Positions 31,950 to 40,463 of a stretch of 40,702 nucleotides of DNA are shown here, one piece after another; within the stretch, counting starts at the first letter, position 1, and each line of letters begins with the position of its first letter. A program made the position numbers and the translations under genes. The stretch comes from CAYRFF01 sp964436125 (GTDB lineage Bacteria > Bacteroidota > Bacteroidia > Chitinophagales > Saprospiraceae), in the NCBI GenBank assembly GCA_964436125.1, contig CAYTBT010000027.1, positions 1 through 40,702 on the forward strand, read 5' to 3'. Below the pieces are notes generated by a model. The model did not search any database and had not been told where the DNA came from. It saw nothing but the letters and a program-made list of their open reading frames with translations.

Positions 31950-32296
31950 TGATTTATACTTTGTGTATATGTTTTACCTGATTAACCATGGCCACATTGG
32001 TGCCGACCGGATTGTATCAGGTATATGTGTTTATATTATTACTACTTTATAATAATGATCAATGCAAAGATAAAAAGTTCAAGCATAGTTGTGTTTCAGG
32101 AATAATCATGTCCTTACAGGTATGAAATTGAATTATATAATTGAGGAGAGCATTTGCGTAAGCATAAAAGTATTTTTTATATCAAGCAGTATTTACTATT
32201 GAAGGGTCATTTTAATGGACTGAAATTAAGCACAATTGAGAATTAATGTTGTTGACTTTTTACTGAATATCGGGAAAACCTTTGTACATTGAATGC
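31950..32296. other. Divergent spacer before the hemolysin-type gene and a small plus-strand gene
   Basis: A 347-base A+T-rich region. On the minus strand TATCTTTG (32072-32065) is a full -7 match for the transporter gene, without a good -33. On the plus strand TTG (32252-32254) and AACCTTTG (32277-32284, one mismatch) could be a promoter for the gene at 32297. No gene or repeat was seen. Confidence 0.45.
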
Positions 32297-32689
32297 ATGA
32301 AAGAAGAGAAAGGAGAAACAATAAATGTCAGCAGGCCGGGAGAATACATCGCCGTATTTGTCATGGAAGCGAATGTAGTTCAAGAGGGTAGAGCATACAT
32401 CTTTCTAGCTTGTGATGCATTTTCAGCTTATGCTTACCGGCTATCTGTAGAACTGGATGATAGTAAGGCAACCGTGTTGAAAGCAGTGAAAATATTGCTC
32501 AATGATGCACATTTTAAAGCTGTCGCAAATGCGGGTTTTACACTTGTATTTGAGCATTATGAAGAGCTGGCAGAAGAGATTGAAGCCCTTGTCAGTCCCT
32601 ACAATGGAGAAATTATATTTAATCGACCTCTTAACGTACAGATGACTAGCCCATTGCGAAAAGCTATGCAGGAAATAGGGAACAAGTAA
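32297..32689 (+). CDS. Small protein, possibly a fragment of an integrase-core (rve) domain
   Basis: A 130-residue protein not recognised with confidence. The start is taken at ATG 32297 (MKEEKGETINVSRPGEYIAV) rather than a TTG five codons earlier. The N-terminal part RPGEYIAVFVMEANVV, then RAYIFLACDAFSAYAYRL, resembles the opening of an rve/DDE transposase core, which typically has PGExxxxD followed by D-x-F-S. Here the first catalytic Asp is a Phe (AVFVME), and no glutamate in the right distal place is evident. The following EEIEALVSPYNGEIIFNRP would fit the second strand pair. It may be a domesticated or dead remnant of a transposase, or an unrelated family. Confidence 0.5.
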   Translation: MKEEKGETINVSRPGEYIAVFVMEANVVQEGRAYIFLACDAFSAYAYRLSVELDDSKATVLKAVKILLNDAHFKAVANAGFTLVFEHYEELAEEIEALVSPYNGEIIFNRPLNVQMTSPLRKAMQEIGNK

Positions 32690-32708
32690 AGCCTTATGGC
32701 TCGTGACA

Positions 32709-33122
32709 TTATTCCTCGTACCCTTTTTCTACCAGTCGCTGTGAAATCCACCAGTAATTTCCACAGGGATCGATTATACCCGATTGTCGGTCACCATAAG
32801 GCATATCCTCCGGTTCAAATGAAGGTTCAGCTCCATGCTCGATGGCTCTTTGATGCATGAAATCAACATCAGAAACATAGAGGTATAATGCGGTTTTCAT
32901 CCCTTCAAATTCTCCTCTTGCCTGACTTATCATGAAACAAGAATCCCCGATTTTTAAGATTACATTGGCAATATTGCCATCCGGCATCAATGAACGGTTG
33001 ATTTCCTCAGCATAGAATGCTTTCTTGAGAAAGTCAATCAATTTTTCCGGGTCATCTACAAATAGATACGGGTGTAGTGTGTGAAATCCATCGGGTCTGT
33101 ATGTGTCAAAATACGTATTCAT
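32709..33122 (-). CDS. VOC-family protein (glyoxalase/PhnB-like)
   Basis: A 137-residue member of the vicinal oxygen chelate superfamily. I start at ATG 33122 (MNTYFDTYRPDGFHTLHPYLFVDD), which lies ten bases after the stop of the upstream gene, rather than nine codons earlier where it would overlap. The fold signature is HPYLFVDDPEKLIDFLKKAFYAEE, and later DMPYGDRQSGIIDPCGNYWWISQR, a PhnB-type metal-site end. It forms a two-gene unit with another VOC gene. Substrate is unknown; the family covers glyoxalases, drug-binding proteins and dioxygenases. Confidence 0.85.
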   Translation of the reverse strand: MNTYFDTYRPDGFHTLHPYLFVDDPEKLIDFLKKAFYAEEINRSLMPDGNIANVILKIGDSCFMISQARGEFEGMKTALYLYVSDVDFMHQRAIEHGAEPSFEPEDMPYGDRQSGIIDPCGNYWWISQRLVEKGYEE

Positions 33123-33132
33123 AATGTTGATT

Positions 33133-33522
33133 TTATCCTTCATATTCATGAAATTCTGTTATCGTGAGGAAGTAGCCATCCGGATCCCTGAACGAAAATT
33201 CTTTCTTGAGGGAATTGGGATTGAGATGTATCTCTGCTTCAATAGGCCAGTTCATCTCTTTCAGATTCTGATGAATAGATTCCCATTCCGATGTTCTGAA
33301 GTAGAGTAGGAATCCATTTCCTGCCGGAATATCACTTTCCATCATCGTCGGATGATTGTCTGCTTCCCAGGCATGAAGACACAAGATGATTTTATTCTCC
33401 GGTGTTGTCAATACCGCAAAGTGATCGCCACCGTGCGCATTGATAAAGCCGAATATCTTTTCATACCATTCAGCGCTCTTTTTTACATTATTTACGGCTA
33501 TAATCGGATCAAGACTTGTCAT
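33133..33522 (-). CDS. VOC-family protein (bleomycin-resistance/glyoxalase-like)
   Basis: A 129-residue VOC protein. It begins MTSLDPIIAVNNVKKSAEWYEKIFGF, the typical betaalphabetabetabeta opening, and ends REFSFRDPDGYFLTITEFHE-like, with the Glu of TEF as a possible metal ligand. Only a distant relation to the downstream VOC gene is seen, so this is probably not a tandem copy. No substrate can be assigned. The pair is co-oriented and lies between the hemolysin and crcB regions. Confidence 0.85.
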   Translation of the reverse strand: MTSLDPIIAVNNVKKSAEWYEKIFGFINAHGGDHFAVLTTPENKIILCLHAWEADNHPTMMESDIPAGNGFLLYFRTSEWESIHQNLKEMNWPIEAEIHLNPNSLKKEFSFRDPDGYFLTITEFHEYEG

Positions 33523-33554
33523 AGTTTATCTATCTGTATTTAATCACATTGCTC

Positions 33555-33739
33555 GTAGTACCCAAACCATGCAATAGAAATGCAAAAGGAAGTGCAAAAG
33601 CCACAGAAGACAAGGGCTCGCGCAAGAATTTGGCTCGGAATCGTAGTAAGACTACGGTGAGAACCAAATTCGAGCAAGTGCTTGTATTCAAAGGCTTTTG
33701 TGCTTATCTTCAATTTCTATTGCATGATTTGGGTACTAC
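33555..33739. mobile_element. 185-bp near-perfect palindromic element (MITE- or large-hairpin-like)
   Basis: The outer arms are GTAGTACCCAAA at 33555 and TTTGGGTACTAC ending at 33739. They continue inward as CATGCAATAGAAAT with its complement, GTGCAAAAGCC with GGCTTTTGTGC, and CAAGAATTTGG with CCAAATTCG, converging on an inner hairpin CGTAGT-AAG-ACTACG at 33642-33656. Virtually the whole element is one imperfect stem about 90 bp long. No transposase is inside and no target duplication is obvious. It lies between a VOC gene and the crcB 3' end. Confidence 0.85.
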
Positions 33740-33774
33740 ACTGTTGTACTTTACAATTGAACGTGAGATTATTT

Positions 33775-34155
33775 TTAGGGTACTAAGACTTTTACTAGAT
33801 AAATTCCCAATAGAACTGCAATTAAACCACTAATAAAACTTCCGATACTGTATGTTGCAAAAGCAATGTATTGGTTTGTTTGCAGCAACTTGATGTTTTC
33901 ATAAGTAAATGTTGAAAAGCTTGTAAAGCCCCCACATAGTCCGGTAGTAAGAAAAATCCTCCACTCAATTGTTAAATTAAAACGCTCAGAAAGTGCGAAA
34001 AATACCCCGATTAACAAAGAACCCAATACATTAATAATAAATGTACTGTAAGGGAAAATTGATGGAAATAATTTCCCATAATAAATTGTTAAAAGATATC
34101 GAGCCACACAACCTATCGCTCCGCCTACTGCTACTAATAATATAATCCTACCCAT
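33775..34155 (-). CDS. crcB: Fluoride exporter CrcB/Fluc
   Basis: A 126-residue membrane protein of the CrcB/Fluc fluoride channel family with four helices. Signature blocks are VGGAIGCVARYLL at residues 9-21, FIINVLGSLLIGVFF near 40-54 (central Asn), and TTGLCGGFTSFSTFTYE near 73-89 with the phenylalanine box and Thr/Ser track. The length matches the family. It acts as an antiparallel dimer in the inner membrane. A fluoride riboswitch 26 bases upstream (34181-34240) supports the function independently. Confidence 0.96.
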   Translation of the reverse strand: MGRIILLVAVGGAIGCVARYLLTIYYGKLFPSIFPYSTFIINVLGSLLIGVFFALSERFNLTIEWRIFLTTGLCGGFTSFSTFTYENIKLLQTNQYIAFATYSIGSFISGLIAVLLGIYLVKVLVP

Positions 34156-34180
34156 TCACCATTGATTTTAATGATTTATA

Positions 34181-34240
34181 CAGTAGGCGTCATCAGCTTT
34201 TATAGAGCGGTTGGATAAGGAAGAACACCATTTCCTTATT
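34181..34240 (-). promoter_or_regulatory. Fluoride riboswitch (crcB motif)
   Basis: On the minus strand: GGAAATGGTGTTCTTCC, a short linker, AACCGCT, a loop, then AGCTGATGACGCCTACTG. This matches the crcB aptamer consensus: GG-x-x-ATGG-x-GTTC, AACCGCT and AGCTGATGACGCCTAC. The pseudoknot GGTGT with ACGCC can form. The crcB ATG is 26 bases after the aptamer, so translation-level or early-termination control are both possible; no terminator is evident in the gap. Confidence 0.88.
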
Positions 34241-34350
34241 ATCTAAGGTAAATTTAATGATATATTTCTAAATATCCAAATTCATGCAATGCATCTCAGA
34301 CGTATTACATCTATTGGGTATAAGTGAGAATGTGCATAAAATAATTGATT

Positions 34351-34839
34351 TTAAATCGATGTGCTTTCTTGTCTCGCAGCAACAACTTTAAGCAATCGAT
34401 CTATCCGCCTCTTATTTAGCTGTTGTAAGAGAGATGGATAAAGGTTCATGAAGATATTTACGATCATTATCGTCAGGGCAAATAGGAAATTGGCAAGAAA
34501 TAGTTCTACTAAGCAGATGAGTAAAACAAAAGCAAATCCGGTTAAATGATCTACCTCTGCCTTAATCATTTCTTTCCGTAAATTCTTCAGGTCGGCTATA
34601 TCAGCTGTATTGCTCAGCTTGAGAAATGGATTGAGGTTTCTCAGGAAAGTGTGTTTGACAAGCCATTTAACGACTCCGATACCGATAATCTTGTTGATAT
34701 AATCACTCTTGATGAAATTCAGGTGGGAAAGATGGTTGCCATAAAAGTCGGTTTTTCTGATAAACGGAGTTGTTATCAATGCGACAATCCATGAGGTAAA
34801 TGCAATTGCAATGCTGTAGGTAATGTAATTGTATGCCAT
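34351..34839 (-). CDS. Membrane protein, unassigned (possibly CrtO-like acyltransferase family)
   Basis: A 162-residue protein with hydrophobic segments at about 8-26 and two near 98-118 and 120-138. The middle (YGNHLSHLNFIKSDYINKIIGIGVVKWLVKHTFLRNLNPFLKL) is basic. A conserved-looking LRKEMIKAEVDHLTGFAFVLL holds a Glu-x-x-His pair reminiscent of glycosyl-diaponeurosporenoate acyltransferase (CrtO) relatives, but the likeness is weak and I would not assign function. It stands alone with a -7 box (34914-34921, TATCTTTG on the minus strand) about 75 bases upstream. Confidence 0.6.
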   Translation of the reverse strand: MAYNYITYSIAIAFTSWIVALITTPFIRKTDFYGNHLSHLNFIKSDYINKIIGIGVVKWLVKHTFLRNLNPFLKLSNTADIADLKNLRKEMIKAEVDHLTGFAFVLLICLVELFLANFLFALTIMIVNIFMNLYPSLLQQLNKRRIDRLLKVVAARQESTSI

Positions 34840-35340
34840 AGTCAGTTGAAATTTTCATGCTCTGTATATTGACAGTTTATTGTCTTATTAGATTGCATGG
34901 AATATCCGGTGGGCAAAGATACAAAAGGTGGAGAAAAGTGATTTTATGAAACTGCCGGAGGAAAGAGTTTTATTCTGAGCATTTCATTCAAGTTTTATCA
35001 TTTGATATTGCTAAAATGGTATCGTGATCTCGATAGTTATATCATTTAATGTGTTTAGCCGTTTTCCAGTCTTAGCCTTTCCTGATGGTAGATTGTTGCT
35101 CATCCCATAATAAGCGGGTAAGCGAAGCGTAGTGCTCCGATGAAAAATATCATAGCCAATAGGTGGATATTGAAAGTTATTGTGCTCCTTACAAGTCTAA
35201 GTCAAAAAGGGAATAATATCTGTCGGTAAACACACAATCCTATTAGAAAGCTTTTATTTTTCGCATTTATTGCCTCTATGAGAACCAAAACTATCAAGAC
35301 TTCGTCTTATAAGAAATCATTTTTATCTATTTCAGTAATT
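34840..35340. other. Gene-free divergent spacer
   Basis: About 500 bases without a recognisable gene. The minus strand has TATCTTTG (34921-34914), a full -7 match for the membrane protein gene. Toward the ankyrin gene TATTTTTC near 35251 is a poor -7. I see no repeat in the remainder. Confidence 0.4.
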
Positions 35341-35982
35341 ATGGTCAATTTAAATCCATTCAGTTCCAAGGTAAAACGACTTATAGAAGCAAAAGATACT
35401 ACCGGCTTGCAGAATTTACTAGCTGCCAATCCTACTCTTGCTAATAAAGGTATAACAATACCTTATGAACCGACCTGCATGGTAAAAGCACATCCACTGC
35501 ACAGGATATGCGATCCTGTTATGTCGGGTAAATTATCGGACGATAAGGCAGTTGAGATTGCAAAAATATTTTTATCTAATGGAGCAAATGTTGATGGAGA
35601 CAAAAATAAAGGCGAGGGGACACCACTTCTGGCAGCTGCAAGCCTGCATGCCGAAAAAACAGGGATTCTCTATATTGAGCAAGGAGCGGACATTCATTAT
35701 ACTTATAAGAACGATGGTGCAACCGCATTACATTGGGCGGCTTTTTGCGGAAGCGATAAATTGCTGGCTACATTGATAGAACATCAAGCCGTTATCGATA
35801 TGCCGGATAAAACATATAATAGCACTCCGCTGGCTTGGGCAGTTCATACGCTGATGGGTGAAGATACAGCCAATAAGCGCAATCAGGCAGCTTGCATAAA
35901 ATTGCTGTTGCGGAATGGGGCAGATCCACGGAAACTGGGTAAGGATCAATATGAATTCTTAAAGCTCAATTATGCATTATAA
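35341..35982 (+). CDS. Ankyrin-repeat protein
   Basis: A 213-residue protein of ankyrin repeats. I start at ATG 35341 (MVNLNPFSSKVKRLIEAKDT); a frame open 63 bases farther up adds a basic stretch unlikely to be real. Repeat units are visible as VEIAKIFLSNGANVDGDKNKGEGTPLLAAA, then GADIHYTYKNDGATALHWAAFCGSDKLLATLIEHQAVID and AACIKLLLRNGADPRKLGKDQ. No signal peptide is seen, so it is cytoplasmic and probably binds a protein. Partner unknown. It converges on the XRE regulator gene. Confidence 0.88.
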   Translation: MVNLNPFSSKVKRLIEAKDTTGLQNLLAANPTLANKGITIPYEPTCMVKAHPLHRICDPVMSGKLSDDKAVEIAKIFLSNGANVDGDKNKGEGTPLLAAASLHAEKTGILYIEQGADIHYTYKNDGATALHWAAFCGSDKLLATLIEHQAVIDMPDKTYNSTPLAWAVHTLMGEDTANKRNQAACIKLLLRNGADPRKLGKDQYEFLKLNYAL

Positions 35983-36031
35983 ACGGTAGATGCTTTATTG
36001 AATATTATGCGCGTCGCGTATTCACCGTATT

Positions 36032-36247
36032 TTATTCATTTTGTTCTTCAACATATTCAAGTATATCACCTGGTTGACATTCCAAAACTTTACAGATTGC
36101 TTCCAAGGTGCTGAAACGGATTGCTTTAGCTTTACCTGTTTTAAGAATGGATAAATTGGGTGCCGTCAAGCCTACTCTGTCCGATAGTTCATTAAGGGAC
36201 ATTTTCCGCTTGGCCATCACAACATCAAGATTTACTACAATACCCAT
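36032..36247 (-). CDS. Small XRE-family regulator (YozG-like)
   Basis: A 71-residue Cro/CI-type helix-turn-helix protein. The HTH spans about residues 9-62: AKRKMSLNELSDRVGLTAPNLSILKTGKAKAIRFSTLEAICKVLECQPGDIL. Such short regulators are regularly paired with DUF2975 membrane proteins, as here: the stop of the DUF2975 gene is three bases upstream, so the two form one unit. In this pairing the membrane protein may sense or sequester the regulator; that is inferred. Confidence 0.92.
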   Translation of the reverse strand: MGIVVNLDVVMAKRKMSLNELSDRVGLTAPNLSILKTGKAKAIRFSTLEAICKVLECQPGDILEYVEEQNE

Positions 36248-36250
36248 AAT

Positions 36251-36781
36251 TCAAATAGTTAAATCATTTTCATTCTGTAAATCGGTTCCTCTTTTAAAGA
36301 CGAGTGCCAGAAGATAAATTATACCTGCAAAAAATAAGATTTCACTACCACTCCAATCTATGGGAATAGCTATTTCATTTTTCTTCATTAGCCATTTACA
36401 AAATACACTCGCAATTATTGCTAAGATGCTGGCTCTTAGTGCCACCTCACTGATTCTTAAAAATACGTCTGTCATGTCTGTACCAAATGGTTCTGACAGA
36501 TCGAATTTCAGAAAGAACCTCACAGCTAAATAAGCAATATATGCCTTGGATCCTGTCAGGATAATAAGCATCGAAACAATAATTACATAGTATAACATAC
36601 TAAATGATTGTAGATCAGATAAGTTGAGGCCACGATATAAATCCTTTGCCGCAAGGGGATCAATAAAGATACTTACAAAAAATGAGGTCAGGATTGCTCC
36701 CGTCTTGATACATAGCCCGATGAATGCTATCCAAAAGAAAACATTCATTACTTTTAATAGAGTTAAATCTGTCGATTTCAT
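36251..36781 (-). CDS. DUF2975 membrane protein
   Basis: A 176-residue protein with four predicted membrane helices (about 12-38, 60-82, 112-130, 145-163). The DUF2975 signature is FLKFDLSEPFGTDMTDVFLRISEVAL followed by the ending YLLALVFKRGTDLQNENDLTI. It is the first gene of a unit with the XRE regulator. Function is unknown; the pairing is widespread in Bacteroidota and Firmicutes. An inverted TTATCGATAA lies about 41 bases upstream and could be an operator for the partner. Confidence 0.9.
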   Translation of the reverse strand: MKSTDLTLLKVMNVFFWIAFIGLCIKTGAILTSFFVSIFIDPLAAKDLYRGLNLSDLQSFSMLYYVIIVSMLIILTGSKAYIAYLAVRFFLKFDLSEPFGTDMTDVFLRISEVALRASILAIIASVFCKWLMKKNEIAIPIDWSGSEILFFAGIIYLLALVFKRGTDLQNENDLTI

Positions 36782-37130
36782 TTGTTATAATTATATAGTT
36801 TACAGCAAATATCGGTAATTATTTATCGATAAACAATAATTATTTAATGTAATAGGGAAATATTTTCACTTAGTCTTAATTGAAGCTCAAAATCACATTG
36901 ATTATCAGACTGTTATGCTGAAATATTTTTTTGAAGCTTTTTGTAGAGAATATTTGATATGCTGTTGACATTTTGCAGGGGGATTTTCCCATGCACGCTA
37001 AGAATCCGGTGGCTTTCCGATGTTTCCTCCTTTGTACCTAAGTTACATAAGGGAAGTGAATATTGTAAAACCGCCTGATGTGTGCCGTCCGCGGAGCGGA
37101 CAAGCACTTCTGGTGGTGGAGCCAGCGGGA

Positions 37131-37169
37131 CGATGTAGCGCCATACGCTCCGCGTATGGCGCTGCATCG
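37131..37169. repeat. 18-bp hairpin in the attC-rich spacer
   Basis: CGATGTAGCGCCATACGC pairs with GCGTATGGCGCTGCATCG around TCC, with one G-U. No U-tract follows. Confidence 0.75.
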
Positions 37170-37170
37170 T

Positions 37171-37296
37171 TCTGCGGCTTTGCGAAGGAGGGGCGAACGA
37201 AGACTGAACTTTCATTTAACCCCGAACCTAAACAAAAACCGTTTGGTTTTTTTGCTAAATTAATTCTTTTCTGCAAAAAACAAGCGGTTTTTTGCG
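37171..37296 (+). repeat. 126-bp dispersed repeat, left copy
   Basis: Begins TCTGCGGCTTTGCG and ends AACAAGCGGTTTTTTGCG, with AACCCCGAACCTAA and AAAAACCG in between. The right copy is at 40473-40598 in the same orientation, same length, about 85-90% alike by eye. Confidence 0.8.
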
Positions 37297-37477
37297 CCTG
37301 TCCGCCTCTGGCGGAACAATCGAAGCAGTTCCGGTAACTATCGGGAGTCGAAACATCGATAAAAATCCGGTTTATAGCCAGTCTTTCTTCATATTCTCCT
37401 TCACAAGCGGTATCTATTCCGCTTAAATCCCCAAAGGTACATATTGATAATTCCATAGGAGTCACCTTGTAGGTTCC

Positions 37478-37536
37478 GTCCAACAGGGCGTTTCATTGTT
37501 TACCCTGCGGGCGCAACGAAACGCTAGTTGTTATGT
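37478..37536 (-). other. attC-like site (59 bp)
   Basis: On the minus strand: ACATAAC, then an imperfect hairpin (GCGTTTC with GAAACGC, inner CCC/GGG), and GTTGGAC at the end. GTTGGAC fits the integron core GTTRRRY, and the 59-base length is that of a classic attC. The partner ACATAAC is off consensus by one base (A at the third position of RYYYAAC). It lies 12 bases past the end of the outer-membrane protein gene. No integrase is in the window. Confidence 0.45.
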
Positions 37537-37548
37537 CCAGTATAGAAT

Positions 37549-38259
37549 TCACCACATATAAGACACGGTAAAGTCGAATCTTAGCGGATTATACCACTCC
37601 CACTTTTGATCTGTTCTCGGATCGTGAATCAAGTGATTAAAGATAATCTTATCTATTTTTTGGAAATTTAAAACACGACTATTTATACCAACTAAGATTT
37701 TTCCTATTTTGTATTTAATTTCCGCATTCAAGAATATTTTATTCAATTCAAAAGTGCCTGCTTGATATGGAAAAACCTCATTGTTATTTTCTGTATGGTC
37801 AATGCTCCTATAAAGCAAAATATCGGACGATATTTCTCCACCAATAAACCAATTAGAAGCTAATTTATAGAATAACAATAAAGCCATAGTTGAATATATT
37901 TTTTTATAACTATTTTGATAACGTAAAATTCTTAAATTGTCCTTCTCAAAAAAAGAGTGATCAAAAGGTCTCAAAAATGTGGCCTCTTCGTATGCAAGTC
38001 CCGTTCCAATAAAACTATAAAAATTATTATGCTGCCATACTCGTCTTTGCACATACATATTGAAATGATAGGTCCCCCATTTTTCCGGTTGCATTTCAAG
38101 CAACATTTCTTTTTCTGGGTAGTCAAACAGTCGTTTATCGTGTTTTTCTATGCCCGCTGATACGGTTGCTATCCACTGTTCTTGCATATTTCCTTGACCG
38201 TAAGCGACTTGATAGCCAAGGAGCAAACTCATTGATATTATAAGTGATATTAATTTCAT
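37549..38259 (-). CDS. Predicted outer-membrane beta-barrel protein
   Basis: A 236-residue exported protein of no recognised family. The signal peptide is MKLISLIISMSLLLGYQVAYGQ. The rest alternates hydrophobic and polar residues as in barrel strands, has aromatic girdle residues (for example HFNMYVQRRVW and YSFIGTGLAYE), and closes with LRFDFTVSYMW, a terminal aromatic residue favoured by the BAM complex. It is 11 bases downstream of the protease gene and shares its strand, so they are probably co-transcribed. A link to protease function is speculative. Confidence 0.65.
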   Translation of the reverse strand: MKLISLIISMSLLLGYQVAYGQGNMQEQWIATVSAGIEKHDKRLFDYPEKEMLLEMQPEKWGTYHFNMYVQRRVWQHNNFYSFIGTGLAYEEATFLRPFDHSFFEKDNLRILRYQNSYKKIYSTMALLLFYKLASNWFIGGEISSDILLYRSIDHTENNNEVFPYQAGTFELNKIFLNAEIKYKIGKILVGINSRVLNFQKIDKIIFNHLIHDPRTDQKWEWYNPLRFDFTVSYMW

Positions 38260-38270
38260 AGCTGGTAATT

Positions 38271-40414
38271 TTAAAATACAACGATTTTTTGAATCGATAA
38301 AACGTCTTTCCCGTCGTACATTTTCAATAAATATACACCCGCTGTCAAATCATCAATACGATATTGTCCGTAGTGCGGCATCTCAAATTTCCGGAGTGTT
38401 CTGCCATCAATACTCAGCAATTCTCCAATCAAAGTAGCTTCTTCTATGTCTTTCTGCTTGATGTCATCTGAATGCCTTGCTACTATAACATATGAAGAAT
38501 TTGATGGGTTTGGATAAACGGTTACTGGAGAAGTTAATTTGGGAGTATGAAAACCACAGTTTCTCTCAATTCGACCATACAGACGGGATGATTCTCCACA
38601 TGCATTTACCGCACTTACACTAAATCGGATATCATACAAATTACTTGGGCAAGCCTCAAAATGGAATTTTTCAAAGTTGCTTCTATTATTGAAGGTCAGA
38701 TTTTCAACCGTCCAATTATAAGAAGTTGCTCCGGGTACAGGTGGAACAGATAAGGTTATTCGTTCCATATCATAATCGTACCATTTCTGAAGGAAATATT
38801 GTGGCTGTTCGGGTTTACCTACCCAAAAGTCGTGTGTTAATACTGCATCATTACAATTACTTGATGATAGTGTATATGTTACCGTTGCAAGACCTGATGC
38901 ACCATTTCTACATTTGACCGTTAGTAAATTTCCTATTCCAGAGCTTGGCATACCAATCGCAAATAAATTTGAAGGACCTACATCCCATGTTATATTTTTT
39001 TGACAAGGCATCTCCTCATACAGTAAATATAGTGCATAATATTTATCACAAATCATATTAGGACCTGAAATATAAGGACTTGCCATACAATCCATCGTAT
39101 TTGGATTTGTTGAAGCTCCCAGCCAGTTTCTTAATCTGGTATTATTAGTCCCATTGCCTTCCCACGACAAGTCAAACCTACCATATTCGTCCCATCCATT
39201 TTGATTAGAGCAACTGGCAGTCCCTCCCCTGAGTTGTCCAATAATTCTTGAATCGTCGTTGAATAATGGTGACCCTGAACTTCCTCCTTCAGTTGTACCG
39301 TGATCCCATACGACTCTGTGGTAGTCTCCACTCAAAATATTTGGATTATCATCAAAGCAAATTTTCTTTACATCCCCTGATGGATGATGAATGCAAGTCG
39401 AATTAGAAGTATTCAAATTTACTCTATCCCAACCCGAGAATGAAATTCCTTGAGCCGGTTCAAACTGTTGCTCTAACTGTAACAATCCAAAGTCAGTATT
39501 CCCCCAATTGGCTCTTAATTCAGAGCCAAAGTAAACAATCCATTGAGAAGGAGAAGTTTCGCCGTTTGGCGAACATTGTGGGCTCTGATAGTTAAATCGA
39601 AATATATAGTCTGAAAAATCATTGAGATGTCCAAATCGATCACGAAGACAGTGATCTGCTGTCAAAATATATGGAGTTAAGTCACAACAGTCATTATTTA
39701 TTAAAGAGCCAGTACAAGATCCTATACTACTGTGTATTATTTTGCATACTGATTCGGACTGACATTCCCAGCCATTCTCACAAGCCACATTTATATTGCA
39801 ACTACCTGATGTTCCAAAATCGTCATCATAAGATTTAAAAGCTATAATCCCATGATCATATGTGTTAATATGTATTTCAATGTTATCACTCGAAACGCCT
39901 GGTAGAAAAATACTTAGAGTCACATAATCTCCATTCAAATAATCAGATCTGAAAGTACCATTCTTAAAATCACTCATATCTATGGGGCCAACCACAAATC
40001 TTGTATCTTCATTATAAATATACATTATTGCGTCTTCAGGAAGATAGGTGTTATCAAATCTGACACTCATCGATTGAGCATTTCACTGTGGAGGGTCATA
40101 TTCCAGATGGAATAGTTTCCCTTATCTATCAACTGGCCGTCAGTAGTTGAGATATCAATGTCTTGTTTGATCCCTATTCTGGGCATACCTCTACCAGTAA
40201 GACTATCCTGTAAGAGAACCGACTGAACATCCACAATGGGAGTGTTTACAATAGGAATACTCTCACGCGAATCATGCCAGGGAATATATTTTCCAAATTC
40301 ATCGTCCGGAGCTAAAACTCTTGTAATGACTTGAGAATAACTAACTGTAAGGGATAACAAAATTGTAACTCCCACAAGGATCAATCGTCTGAAAAAATTA
40401 AATTGTACTTTCAT
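38271..40414 (-). pseudogene. Secreted trypsin-like serine protease with T9SS signal, frameshifted near its N terminus
   Basis: Two frames make one gene: 40414-40067 encodes a signal peptide (MKVQFNFFRRLILVGVTILLS) and prodomain start, ending at TLHSEMLNR and a stop; the next frame opens with SVRFDNTYLPEDAIMYIYNEDTR. Adding one base near 40080 joins them as TLHSE-x-AQSMSVRFDN, the order seen in lysyl-endopeptidase-like family members, giving 714 residues. The catalytic triad is visible: His in LTADHCLRD, Asp in NTDFGLLQL, Ser in TTEGGSSGSPLF. The C-terminal part has a YNWTV-type beta domain and a T9SS sorting domain (VYPNPSNSSYVIVARH to GVYLLKMYDGKD). The shift could be a real mutation or a sequence error; the downstream frame stays open, so it is recent. 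Confidence 0.85.
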
Positions 40415-40463
40415 GACTTTGACGCTTTATGTTAAAATATATTTTAATCCTGCCCAATATTGG

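Larger units (their letters stand above)
36782..37548. repeat. Gene-free region of hairpins and repeats
   Basis: A 767-base stretch. It holds TTATCGATAA near 36822, a perfect GTCCGC-GGA-GCGGAC stem near 37087-37101, the large hairpin 37131-37169, the repeat 37171-37296, a TCCGCC-TCT-GGCGGA stem near 37302-37316, and the attC-like site 37478-37536. Open frames across it (for example 37043-37483) are byproducts of the repeats. Confidence 0.6.

Noticed and set aside
33549..33833. 94-codon open frame
   Set aside because: It covers the 185-bp palindrome and the antisense end of crcB.
37043..37483. 146-codon minus-strand open frame
   Set aside because: It runs through hairpins and the 126-bp repeat, its residues match no family, and its frame is interrupted in the second repeat copy.
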